NCBI GenBank assembly: GCA_016892645.1
Contig: JAFEMX010000001.1
Location: 1-64,000 of the forward strand
Length of the DNA stretch: 64,000 nt
Source of the DNA: Micrococcaceae bacterium RIT 802
GTDB taxonomy: Bacteria > Actinomycetota > Actinomycetes > Actinomycetales > Micrococcaceae
Direction of reading: 5' to 3'
A program made the translations under genes and the position numbers. Positions 45,079-55,248 of this stretch are shown here, in pieces. The notes beneath the pieces were generated by a model. That model had not been told where the DNA came from and did no database searches. It saw nothing but the letters and a program-made list of their open reading frames with translations. The stretch's first letter is position 1, and each line of letters opens with the position of its first letter.

Positions 45079-46017
45079 ATGGCGTCCACGCCGCCGCCCA
45101 CGGTGGCCGACCTGATCGCGCGGGCCGAACGCCGTTTCGAGACCGCCACACGCCAACGCGACGGGCTCGACCAGCGCCGCAAGGCAGCCATCGACGGCGT
45201 CGCGCACGCCCTGCGCCCGACCTCGATGGACGCGGCCATCCCGGCCCGGAGCCTGCTCTTTTTGGACCTCGACGGGCCCGAACCGCTCGCCGCCGTCGTC
45301 CTCGGGGACCCCGACACTGCCACCCACCTGACCTGGCAGGTCTCCGGGGCCGGCATCCGCCCCGGCACCGCCATGTGGGGCAGCGCCCGCGAAGCCGGGG
45401 AACTGCTGCTGGCCCAGCAGGCCGCCGGAGCCGAACGTCCCGCCGTCATCGCCTGGCTCGGCTACCCGGCGCCGGGCCTGCTGCGGGCCATCTTCAACCG
45501 CGCCGCCCGCACCGCCGTCGAACGGCTCACCCATGACATCCGCAGGATCGGGGAACTCCTGCCCGAGGCGGTGCACACCGCCATCGAGGCCCACTCCTAC
45601 GGTGCCACCCTGGCCGCCCACGCGTTGGCCCGGCTCGCCGCGGAGCCGGCCCCCGACGGGCACCGGCGCCAGCGCATCGACACCCTCGCCACCACCGGCT
45701 CCGCGGGCATCCCGGCCAGGCTGCTGGCTGACCCGCGCACGCTCGGCGTCCCGGTGGACCGCCGCTTCGAGGCGGTCGCCCGCCGTGACCTGCTCGCCCG
45801 CTGCGGGCGCCTGCTCAGCGGCCGCACCGCGGTGGCCGGGCTGCCGTTCGCCGTCGACGGCCACCCCGACTCCGGCCTGCACGCGGTCACCGGGCACAAC
45901 ACCTCGCGCTACGTCCCCGGGGCTTCCCACGCCGACTACGGCTACCGCGACCCCGGCACCCTCTCGCTGGACAACCTCGCCCGCATCCTCATCGGCGGCG
46001 CGCCGACCTGGACGTAG
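45079..46017 (+). CDS. DUF1023-type alpha/beta hydrolase
   Basis: 312-residue protein of the actinobacterial alpha/beta-hydrolase DUF1023 (Abhydrolase_8) type. AVIAWLGYPAPG precedes the nucleophile elbow AHSYGATLAAHAL, with Ser about residue 174. DTLATTGSAGIPA and a C-terminal SHADYGYRDPGTLSLDNLARIL with possible catalytic His/Asp complete the fold. Substrate unknown. The N terminus (1-60) is helical and charged, with no signal peptide. The ATG is 8 nt after the hspR stop, so it should be transcribed with the heat-shock operon, a notable position for an uncharacterised hydrolase. Called by motif only. Confidence 0.7.
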   Translation: MASTPPPTVADLIARAERRFETATRQRDGLDQRRKAAIDGVAHALRPTSMDAAIPARSLLFLDLDGPEPLAAVVLGDPDTATHLTWQVSGAGIRPGTAMWGSAREAGELLLAQQAAGAERPAVIAWLGYPAPGLLRAIFNRAARTAVERLTHDIRRIGELLPEAVHTAIEAHSYGATLAAHALARLAAEPAPDGHRRQRIDTLATTGSAGIPARLLADPRTLGVPVDRRFEAVARRDLLARCGRLLSGRTAVAGLPFAVDGHPDSGLHAVTGHNTSRYVPGASHADYGYRDPGTLSLDNLARILIGGAPTWT

Positions 46018-46020
46018 CAT
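46015..46020 (+). promoter_or_regulatory. -10 element TAGCAT of the SRPBCC gene, leaderless geometry
   Basis: TAGCAT contains the TAG stop of the hydrolase gene and ends 6 nt before the ATG at 46027. Confidence 0.45.
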
Positions 46021-46026
46021 ATGGGC

Positions 46027-46548
46027 ATGAACGAGGAGCGCATGGCACTGGCCGACTTCGTCCAGCGCGGCCGGCGCTGGGTGCTGGCCTACACGATCGA
46101 CCTGCCGGTGAACCGGTGGGACGCCTGGATCGCCATCGCCAGCCGCGACGGGCTGGGCCAGTGGTTCCCGGCCACGATCGTGGGGGAGTGGACCATCGGG
46201 CGCGTCCTGCGCTTCACCTTTCCCGAGGACCCCGACGGGGAGCCCATGGCCGGCCGCGTCGTGGATGTCGAGGCCGGCGCGCTGCTGGCCTTCACCTGGG
46301 AATCCGACTCGCTGCGCCTGACCCTCACCGAGCACGACGGCGGCACCCGGCTCGACTTCGCCGCTTCCCTGGACGGGCAGGGCCGTGGTGCCCGGGAGGG
46401 TGCGGGGTGGCACGTGTGCCTGGCGGCCCTGCGGGAATCGGTCGGCGGCTACGTCGTGGACGCGGACCGCGACTGGAAGCAGCTCTTCGGACGCTACGCG
46501 GAGAAGTTCGGTCCCGCCGCGGCCACCGTGCTCCCGCCCTCGTCCTAG
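46027..46548 (+). CDS. SRPBCC/AHSA1-family protein
   Basis: 173-residue protein with the START-like fold. YTIDLPVNRWDAWIAIASRDGLGQWFPATIVGEWTIGRVLRFTFPE and FTWESDSLRLTLTEHDGGTRLDFAASLDG are typical of activator-of-Hsp90 homologue 1-like SRPBCC proteins, which bind small hydrophobic ligands. ATG 46027 is preferred over 46021 because of the TAGCAT -10 six bases upstream. The stop overlaps the trmB stop on the opposite strand by 4 nt (46545-46548). Confidence 0.8.
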   Translation: MNEERMALADFVQRGRRWVLAYTIDLPVNRWDAWIAIASRDGLGQWFPATIVGEWTIGRVLRFTFPEDPDGEPMAGRVVDVEAGALLAFTWESDSLRLTLTEHDGGTRLDFAASLDGQGRGAREGAGWHVCLAALRESVGGYVVDADRDWKQLFGRYAEKFGPAAATVLPPSS

Positions 46549-47411
46549 TCCCGGGCGGGGGAGCGGCGGTAGGCCAGGTCGAAGACCAGCCGCCCGGCGG
46601 CCACGGCCTTGCCCTCGAAACTCGTCCGGATCCGGCCGTCGTAGCGCGGTGCCCATCCGCCGAGCTCGTCGCTGAATTCCGGGTCGGGGTCATGGCCCTC
46701 CAGCCCGTTGCGGCGCACGCGGGTCAGCGGGGAATCGACTCCGGCCTGCTCGCCGGGATGCAGCGAGGTGAAGTCGTCGGAGGCGTCCAGGATCGCGCGC
46801 ATCTGCTCGGCGTAGTCCGACCAGTCGGTGGCCAGCCGCCACGTACCGCCCGGGGCCAGGACCCGTGCCGCCTTGGGCAGGAAGGACTCCTTGATGAGCC
46901 GGCGCTTGTGGTGGCGCGTCTTGTGCCAGGGGTCGGAGAAGAAGATCCACAGCTCGTCGACGGAGCCGGGTTCGAGCATGACGTCCAGGACCTCGGGCGC
47001 ATTGGCCTGCACCGCCCGCACGTTCGTCAGGCCCTTGGCATCGATCCGTGCCATGAGCTGGGCCAGCCCGGGAAGGTAGACTTCCACGGCCAGGAAATCG
47101 CGTTCGGGGTGGGCTTCGGCGGCCGCCGCGATGGCCTCGCCCAGCCCGGTGCCGATCTCCACCGTTAGCGGTGCACGGCGGCCGAAGGCCTGCTCGGCAT
47201 CGAAGCTGAAGTCCTCGTGGACCGACGTGTCCGCGTGGTGCCGGGGGACCTGGATGACGTAGTCGCCGGAGAGGCGGTCCCAGGAGTCCTTGCGCTTGCC
47301 GTGCAGGCGCGAGCCGCGGCGCACGAAGGACACCGGGTCGGTCCGGTAGTAGCTCAGGTCGTCGACGGCCCGGCCGCGGGCCGGGGGCTTGGGCACTGCG
47401 GGATCATTCAT
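46545..47411 (-). CDS. trmB: tRNA (guanine-N7-)-methyltransferase
   Basis: 288-residue enzyme that makes m7G46 in tRNA variable loops. The SAM site EIGTGLGEAIAAAAE (near 86), the motif FFSDPWHKTRHHKRRLI with the catalytic Asp, RLATDWSDYAEQM, and the C-terminal TSFEGKA are all TrmB marks. A basic N-terminal extension (PVSFVRRGSRLHGKRKDSWDRL) is usual in Actinobacteria. TAACGT seven bases before the ATG and the lack of a Shine-Dalgarno point to a leaderless mRNA. Confidence 0.95.
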   Translation of the reverse strand: MNDPAVPKPPARGRAVDDLSYYRTDPVSFVRRGSRLHGKRKDSWDRLSGDYVIQVPRHHADTSVHEDFSFDAEQAFGRRAPLTVEIGTGLGEAIAAAAEAHPERDFLAVEVYLPGLAQLMARIDAKGLTNVRAVQANAPEVLDVMLEPGSVDELWIFFSDPWHKTRHHKRRLIKESFLPKAARVLAPGGTWRLATDWSDYAEQMRAILDASDDFTSLHPGEQAGVDSPLTRVRRNGLEGHDPDPEFSDELGGWAPRYDGRIRTSFEGKAVAAGRLVFDLAYRRSPARD

Positions 47412-47418
47412 TGGACCA

Positions 47419-47424
47419 ACGTTA
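47419..47424 (-). promoter_or_regulatory. -10 element TAACGT of trmB, leaderless geometry
   Basis: TAACGT ends 7 nt before the trmB ATG. Confidence 0.5.
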
Positions 47425-47445
47425 GCCGCCGCCGCCCGCCGGGCG

Positions 47446-48969
47446 CTATTTGCCCGCCGGCCCGTGGCTGTAAGTGATCTGGGCCTTCGGCTTCGAGGAC
47501 GCCAGCAGTTCGGAGACCGTCACGAACCGGTACCCCTGCGCCTCGAGCCCGTCGAGGATGCGGGGGATGGCGGCCACCGAGGTGGGGTAGATGTCATGCA
47601 TGAGCACGATGGCCCCGGGATGTGCCTCGCGGAGGGCCGCCCGGGCCACCGTGTCCGCGTTGCGGTGCTTCCAGTCCAGGGTGTCCACATCCCACAGGAC
47701 GACGGGCGTGTGGACCAGCCGGTTCACGGCGGCGTTGGTGGCCCCGTAGGGAGGCCGGGTCAGGGTCGGGGCGGAGCCGGTGGCCGCGGAGACCGCGTCG
47801 TCCGTCTGGGCCAGTTCCTTGCGGGCCCGGTCGGGAGCCAGCGTGGTCAGCGAGCGGTGGGACCAGGTGTGGTTGCCGATCTCATGTCCGGCGTCCGCGG
47901 CCTGCCGGAGCACGTCGGGGTAGCGCCGGGCATGGGGGCCCACCACGAAGAACGTCGCCCGGGCATCATGTTCGGCCAGCATCGACAGCAGCCGTGGGGT
48001 GGACGGTCCCGGGCCGTCGTCGAAGGTGAGGGCAATGCACTTGGCCTTCCGGCAGTCCGGTGCCGAGCGCCGCGCCGGGCTCCCGCTGGCTTGCGGCGCG
48101 GCAGCCCGGCGGGAGGAGGCCCCGTCGTCGTCATCGGTGGCCTTCCGGGCCGATGTCACCGGTGCCGGATCCATCCCCGCGGCGCGGACGGCGAGCCCGC
48201 CCGGGCTGAGCAGCGGCAGCAGGTCGTCGGAGGCGATCCTGGCCACCACCGCGCCAGCTGACCCCGGGGCCACCGAGTAGTCGTCGAACTCCACCAGGGC
48301 GTTGCCGGCGGAATCGAAGTTCACCGAGTCGAGCAACGCGGCTGCCGGCTCCGTTGCCTCCTCGGGGAAGACCTCGTCGTTGGCGGCCAACTGCTCGGCG
48401 GACAACGACCGGAAATCTTCCCAGTCGTCGTCGGAATCGAACAGATCGCGGGTGGACAGGGTCCGGCGGTTCTCGCGGTCGTACCACACGGTGCGGTAGG
48501 CCGAACCGCCGCTGGCACCCATGAAGGTGTAGGAGGTCTGCCGGACGCCGAGCATCCGGTCCGAGGACCCGGTCAGCGTCGAGGTGGTGTTCAGCTCCGG
48601 CGGGGCGACGCCGGCGAAGGCCTCCGGGGAGAGGTCGCCGACGTAGGCGTCGATGGTCTCCTGGAGCGCCCGTTCCTGGCCGAGGCCGAACTCGGGTTCG
48701 GCCGCCACGGTGTACCAGCCGGCAAAGATGTTGCGTTCCTCGTCCGAGCGGCTGGCCCGGTCCACACCCGAGAGCAGACGTGCGTCCAGGCCGCTGCTGG
48801 CGTCCGGACCGTCGTCGATGGGCGCCGGCGTGCTGACGTCATTCCCGCCGGGCACGGGCAGGGAAGCGTCGGGGGACAGGGAGCAACCGGCCAGCAACGA
48901 GGCCACCAGCACGCCGGCGACCCCCCAGCGAGCGGGGCGGAGTCGGGTCATCATCCGTTCCATCTTCAC
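47446..48969 (-). CDS. polysaccharide-deacetylase lipoprotein with N-terminal RsiV/PdaC-like domain
   Basis: 507-residue lipoprotein: GTG start, hydrophobic segment and lipobox LLAGC with Cys29. Residues about 50-270 form a mixed alpha/beta domain with SYTFMGASGGSAYRTVWYDRENRRTLSTRDLF, resembling the DUF3298/RsiV-type domains found in PdaC. The NodB deacetylase domain follows: Asp317-Asp318 in TFDDGPG, His367 and His371 in NHTWSH, RPPYG, DTLDW and LMHD, so it should be active on peptidoglycan or another N-acetylated glycan outside the membrane. A TAACGT -10 six bases ahead of the GTG supports this start. Confidence 0.87.
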   Translation of the reverse strand: MKMERMMTRLRPARWGVAGVLVASLLAGCSLSPDASLPVPGGNDVSTPAPIDDGPDASSGLDARLLSGVDRASRSDEERNIFAGWYTVAAEPEFGLGQERALQETIDAYVGDLSPEAFAGVAPPELNTTSTLTGSSDRMLGVRQTSYTFMGASGGSAYRTVWYDRENRRTLSTRDLFDSDDDWEDFRSLSAEQLAANDEVFPEEATEPAAALLDSVNFDSAGNALVEFDDYSVAPGSAGAVVARIASDDLLPLLSPGGLAVRAAGMDPAPVTSARKATDDDDGASSRRAAAPQASGSPARRSAPDCRKAKCIALTFDDGPGPSTPRLLSMLAEHDARATFFVVGPHARRYPDVLRQAADAGHEIGNHTWSHRSLTTLAPDRARKELAQTDDAVSAATGSAPTLTRPPYGATNAAVNRLVHTPVVLWDVDTLDWKHRNADTVARAALREAHPGAIVLMHDIYPTSVAAIPRILDGLEAQGYRFVTVSELLASSKPKAQITYSHGPAGK

Positions 48970-48975
48970 CCGTCG

Positions 48976-48981
48976 ACGTTA
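48976..48981 (-). promoter_or_regulatory. -10 element TAACGT of the deacetylase gene, leaderless geometry
   Basis: TAACGT ends 6 nt before the GTG at 48969. Confidence 0.5.
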
Positions 48982-49102
48982 CCGCCCGGTACCAAACGCG
49001 GGGACCGGCGGGTGATCGTTAGCAAAACTTAAGCGGAGGACCGGTGGAGACCAGGGTGATCCCGGATGGCGCCGAACCTGGCATGCGGGCAGACTGGAGG
49101 AC

Positions 49103-49519
49103 ATGAGTGGACCCGTGAACCTGATCCTGAACATCATCTGGCTGGTCTTCGGTGGCCTGTGGCTGGCCCTGGGTTACCTGTTGGCCGGCATCGTCTGCTG
49201 CGTGCTCATCGTGACCATCCCCTTCGGGCTCGCGTCGTTCCGCATCGCGAGCTACGCACTGTGGCCCTTCGGCCGGACGATCGTGGACCGCGGCGGGCGG
49301 ACCGGCTTCTTCTCCACCATCGGCAACGTCATCTGGATCATCGTGGCCGGGATCTGGATCGCCATCGGACACGTCCTGACGGCCATCCCGATGTTCGTCA
49401 GCATCATCGGGATCCCCCTGGGCATCGCCAACCTCAAGCTCATCCCCGTCTCCCTCGTCCCCCTCGGCAAGGTCATCGTCCCCTCGGGAACCCGGCTGCC
49501 CATGGGGCCCGCCGCCTGA
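49103..49519 (+). CDS. yccF: YccF-family membrane protein
   Basis: 138-residue inner-membrane protein of the YccF/DUF307 family, with two similar halves each containing hydrophobic helices and a conserved IPFGL/IPLGI..L segment (VTIPFGLASFRIASYALWPFG and GIPLGIANLKLIPVSLVPLG). Function is not established. GGAGG lies before the ATG. It stands alone, divergent from the deacetylase gene, with about 130 nt of shared upstream region. Confidence 0.85.
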   Translation: MSGPVNLILNIIWLVFGGLWLALGYLLAGIVCCVLIVTIPFGLASFRIASYALWPFGRTIVDRGGRTGFFSTIGNVIWIIVAGIWIAIGHVLTAIPMFVSIIGIPLGIANLKLIPVSLVPLGKVIVPSGTRLPMGPAA

Positions 49520-49646
49520 CTATTCCCCGGAGGGACCGGGGCGTCTACATTGGTGGTGGGCTGCAGCCGACGCCGTGTGGCGTTGGTATCCCCAACCAGC
49601 ACCCGGGACCCGAAGCGGCCAGGATCCTGGACCAGGAAGGTCCCCC

Positions 49647-50102
49647 ATGCAGGACATCGTCAATTGCCTGTGGTTCGATGGCCGTGGCCTCGAAGCAGCC
49701 CGCTTCTACACCGGGATCTTCCCGGACTCCCGCCTGCTGGGCCAATCCCCGGGGCCGGACCCCGACGTGCCCATGACGGTTTCCTTCGAGCTCGGTGGAC
49801 GGGCCTTCGTCGCACTGAACGGCGGACCGATGTTCACCTTCAACGAGGCGGTCTCCTTCCAGATCCTGTGCGACTCGCAGGAGGAGGTCGACCACTACTG
49901 GGATTCACTCGTCTCCGGCGGCGAGGAATCGCAATGTGGCTGGCTCAAGGACCGGTTCGGGGTGTCCTGGCAGGTCGTTCCGACACGGCTGACCGAACTG
50001 CTCTCCAGTGGGGACCCGGGCGTCGCCCAGCGCGTCACGGCGGCGTTCATGCCCATGAAGAAGATCGACCTGGCCGTGCTGGAGGCGGCTGCCGCCGGCT
50101 GA
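49647..50102 (+). CDS. VOC-superfamily protein, PhnB-like
   Basis: 151-residue protein of the PhnB/3-demethylubiquinone-9 methyltransferase-like VOC group. CLWFDGRGLEAARFYTGIFPDSRLLG at the N terminus, SFELGGRAFVALNGGPMFTFNEAVSFQI and CGWLKDRFGVSWQVVPTRL form the two halves of the fold. The real activity of this group is mostly unknown; the methyltransferase name is historical. AGGAAGG lies six bases before the ATG; upstream in-frame sequence is not conserved in character and is excluded. Confidence 0.85.
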   Translation: MQDIVNCLWFDGRGLEAARFYTGIFPDSRLLGQSPGPDPDVPMTVSFELGGRAFVALNGGPMFTFNEAVSFQILCDSQEEVDHYWDSLVSGGEESQCGWLKDRFGVSWQVVPTRLTELLSSGDPGVAQRVTAAFMPMKKIDLAVLEAAAAG

Positions 50103-50481
50103 TTCGAGGCCACGCCACGTCGGACGCCGGCAGGACGAGGATCGATGGCACCTGCATGCTCCGGCAGCCATGAGAGCTCCGGCGGCCCCTGATGGACGGC
50201 GGCGGACGCGGGACCGTCGCTGCGTCGACGGCTGTCCGGACCTCGAAGCGGCGCCCTCCGGTCGGAGGGCGGCGCCGGCTCCCGGGAGGTGCACCCGGAT
50301 ATGCGACATGCGGTGCCTCCGCGGCCTGGGGGCATCTCCGGCCGGCCATCCCTCCTGTTCTCCGACTCCGGGGGAGCGACGCCGGCGTGGACCCCTTGAT
50401 CGCCATCCTCGCCAGCCGGGGTCCGCAACGAGTGCGGTGCGGGCGGCCATTACCGACCGGAATATAAAGTCGTAAACCAAA
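50103..50481. other. gene-free interval between VOC gene and clpB promoter
   Basis: About 380 nt without a convincing gene. Short open frames on both strands lack family features and normal composition. A strong hairpin (GCCCTCCG/CGGAGGGC, 50253-50270, extended by GGCGCC on both sides) lies about 150 nt after the VOC stop and may be a terminator or part of a small RNA. The last 25 nt become AT-rich before the clpB HAIR site. Confidence 0.5.
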
Positions 50482-50502
50482 GTTGAGTGGAGTAGACTCA
50501 AG
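50482..50502 (+). promoter_or_regulatory. HAIR operator (HspR site) at the clpB promoter
   Basis: GTTGAGT-N7-ACTCAAG matches the HAIR consensus with one change at the outermost base. The -10 TAGACT (50493-50498) lies inside it, so HspR would directly occlude the promoter. The predicted TSS is near 50505, 33 nt before the ATG. Confidence 0.88.
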
Positions 50503-50537
50503 TTTGAAATCGACGGCAACGCCAGGAAGGGATCCGC

Positions 50538-53140
<2,603 letters not shown>

Positions 53141-53144
<4 letters not shown>

Positions 53145-53728
53145 ACCGACGACGACGGCAGCAGCGATGCCGTCGTCGTGCCGTCCTCCAGGGCGAGGAA
53201 GCACGCGACGCTGCGGTCACCGGCCTCCCAGGTGCCCGAGGAGGGGCGGCTGAACGCGTAGTTCCAGCTGCCCTCCAGCGCCGTTTCGGGGTCGAGGCGG
53301 ATGGCCCGGCAGGCTTCTTCGGCCTTGGACGTCACGCGGGGATCCCCGGGATAGGGGACGTCGTCCAGCGTCTCGACACCGATCAGCTGGGCCTCATGCG
53401 GCGTCGAGCACGTGACGATCGTCGCCGTCTCCAGGGGGGACGTGAAGTCGGCGAGGCAGTCGCCGACCTCGAACTGGTGCGGAGGGGCATGCTCGGCGAT
53501 GATCCCATCGATGCCCGGCGACGGATTCCGGGGCACGGAAGCGGCTGCCTCGTGGGCCGGATGCATGGCCTGGACGAGCCGGGTGATGCCGAAAACGAGG
53601 ATCAGGATGATGCCGATGGCCCCGATGGCCAACCAGGCGGGAGTCATCCCGAACCGGTGGATCCTCTGCGTTTCTGCCGGGCGCGGAGGCTGGTAGGACG
53701 GCACGTGCCGGTCGCTGTGCTCCTGCAC
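53141..53728 (-). CDS. septum-formation-domain membrane protein
   Basis: 195-residue single-pass protein: a short proline-rich cytoplasmic part, one helix at about 30-50 ([21 protein letters not shown]), and an external domain with [27 protein letters not shown] and a last Cys near 175 (SVACFLAL). The paired cysteines and CLADF/CSTPHE motifs match the actinobacterial septum-formation domain (PF13845). The exact role is unknown. The start is GTG at 53728 with GGAG upstream. Its 3' end overlaps the convergent clpB stop. Confidence 0.75.
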
Positions 53729-53924
53729 GGTCGCTCCATTCAGGGTAAGTGCGGCGATGAGAGTATTGCCACCTACTGTAGCGGCCGCAACGGGCCCTCC
53801 GGGGACGGCGTCTGGGGTCGAAACATGTTAACCTAGGAATACGAAAGAAACAGCCACATTCTCCGGGGCCTTCCTCTTGAATTGAGGGACCACCTCCGGA
53901 TCTAGCGAAAAAGGGGGTCACGCC

Positions 53925-54152
53925 ATGGGGCGCGGCCGTCAGAAGGCAAAAGCGACACGGCAGGCCAGGGATATCAAGTACTATTCCCCGGCCACTGATT
54001 TGTCTGCCCTGCAACAGGAGTTGGGTGGTGGCCGCGGCCATGCCACCCGGACCTCCTCGCCTGCCGATGATTCCAGCGACGCGGACTACGCGGAGTATGG
54101 GGACCGGTATTCCAGCGACGACGACGACGGCGAAACCCGTCGGCTAGGCTGA
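53925..54152 (+). CDS. DUF3073 small actinobacterial protein
   Basis: 75-residue protein starting MGRGRQKAKATRQARDIKYYSP, the strongly conserved basic DUF3073 N terminus. The C-terminal half is variable and acidic (SSDADYAEYGDRYSSDDDDGE). Members are often encoded near purM/purF in Actinobacteria, as here. Function unknown; the basic head suggests nucleic-acid or ribosome binding, but this is only inference. AAAGGGGG lies before the ATG, and an excellent intrinsic terminator follows, implying a short monocistronic, possibly abundant mRNA. Confidence 0.85.
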   Translation: MGRGRQKAKATRQARDIKYYSPATDLSALQQELGGGRGHATRTSSPADDSSDADYAEYGDRYSSDDDDGETRRLG

Positions 54153-54204
54153 CCACCACGCCGGATGGCGCGGTGGCGATGATTTCCACCCAAGCGGTGC
54201 CGAG

Positions 54205-54239
54205 GCGCCGGGCGGCCCCACGGGCCGCCCGCGCTTTTT
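54205..54239 (+). terminator. intrinsic terminator after DUF3073
   Basis: A perfect 9-bp GC stem (54210-54218 with 54222-54230), extended by GCGC/GCGC, is followed by TTTTT (54235-54239). Confidence 0.95.
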
Positions 54240-54263
54240 ATCGTGCCCGGAAACGAGGATGAC

Positions 54264-55190
54264 ATGGATCTCCCCATCGCCAACGCCCACCGGGCGGCCA
54301 TCCGCTCCATCGAGCGCATCGTGGCCGAAACGGCGCCACCCCAGGACCCCGAGACGGCCCGGGACGGCATTGCCGCCATGCTGGCGCGCGGATCCGTTCT
54401 CGCGTTGACCGGAGCCGGCATTTCCACCGATTCGGGCATCCCCGACTACCGCGGCCCCCGCGGCTCGTTGCGGTCCCATCGGCCGATGACCTACCAGGAG
54501 TTCAAGCACGATCCGGCCGCGCGGCAACGATATTGGGCGCGCAGCTTCGTCGGTTGGCGGCGCATGGCCGTCGCGGAACCGAACGAAGGGCACCGCCTGG
54601 TGGCCGCGCTGCAACGGGCCGGGGCCATCCACGGCGTCGTGACGCAGAACGTGGACGGACTGCATCGCCGCGCCGGGTCCCCGGACGTGGTGACCTTGCA
54701 CGGTGACCTGGACGAGGTGAAATGCCTGAACTGCGGTTTCGTGGAGTCGCGTCCCGGTCTGGACCAACGCCTGGCCGCCGCCAATCCCGGGTATCTCGAG
54801 CGCATCGTCGTGGATCCGGACTCCGTCAACCCCGACGGCGACGTCACCCTCTCGGACGAGCAGATCACCGACTTCACCATGGTCGGATGCCTCTCCTGCG
54901 GCAGCGTCGAGCTCAAGCCCGACGTGGTGTACTTCGGCGAGAACGTGCCGGCCGAGCGCAAGGCCGCCGTGCGCGGCCTCGAAGACGCGTCCACGGGCCT
55001 GCTGGTGATCGGATCCAGCCTGGCCGTCATGAGCGGCTACAAGCTGGTGCTCAACGCCGTGGCCAACGGCCGGCAGGTCGCCATCATCAACGACGGGCCC
55101 AGCAGGGGTGACGCCAAGGCGCACTGGCGCTGGCGCACCCGGGTGGCACCGGCGTTGTGGGAACTCGTCGAGGCACTGCCTGCCTCCTGA
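54264..55190 (+). CDS. SIR2-family NAD-dependent protein deacylase (sirtuin)
   Basis: 308-residue sirtuin. GAGISTDSGIPDYRGPRGS is the NAD loop, TQNVDGLHRRAG the catalytic-site motif, and TLHGDLDEVKC carries the catalytic His. Zinc ligands are CLNC and CLSC, separated by about 55 residues. VYFGENVP and VIGSSLAVMSGYKL complete the fold. It removes acyl groups from lysines using NAD. The ATG at 54264 has GAGGA just upstream; GTG 54243 lies right against the terminator and is less likely. It is convergent with purM. Confidence 0.9.
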   Translation: MDLPIANAHRAAIRSIERIVAETAPPQDPETARDGIAAMLARGSVLALTGAGISTDSGIPDYRGPRGSLRSHRPMTYQEFKHDPAARQRYWARSFVGWRRMAVAEPNEGHRLVAALQRAGAIHGVVTQNVDGLHRRAGSPDVVTLHGDLDEVKCLNCGFVESRPGLDQRLAAANPGYLERIVVDPDSVNPDGDVTLSDEQITDFTMVGCLSCGSVELKPDVVYFGENVPAERKAAVRGLEDASTGLLVIGSSLAVMSGYKLVLNAVANGRQVAIINDGPSRGDAKAHWRWRTRVAPALWELVEALPAS

Positions 55191-55197
55191 ACGACGA

Positions 55198-55230
55198 CGG
55201 CCGCCGGCTCCCCGCGGGAACCGGCGGCCG
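55198..55230. terminator. bidirectional hairpin between sirtuin and purM
   Basis: A perfect 10-bp stem (55198-55207 with 55221-55230) lies between the convergent stops. The loop region can form extra pairs (CCC/GGG). No T tract. Confidence 0.65.
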
Positions 55231-55248
55231 TGAAGGCCCGGGCGGGTG

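Noticed and set aside
50170-50475. 101-codon plus-strand frame in the VOC-clpB gap.
   Set aside because: Arg/Pro-rich, no ribosome binding site, no recognisable family; it covers a hairpin and overlaps other random frames.
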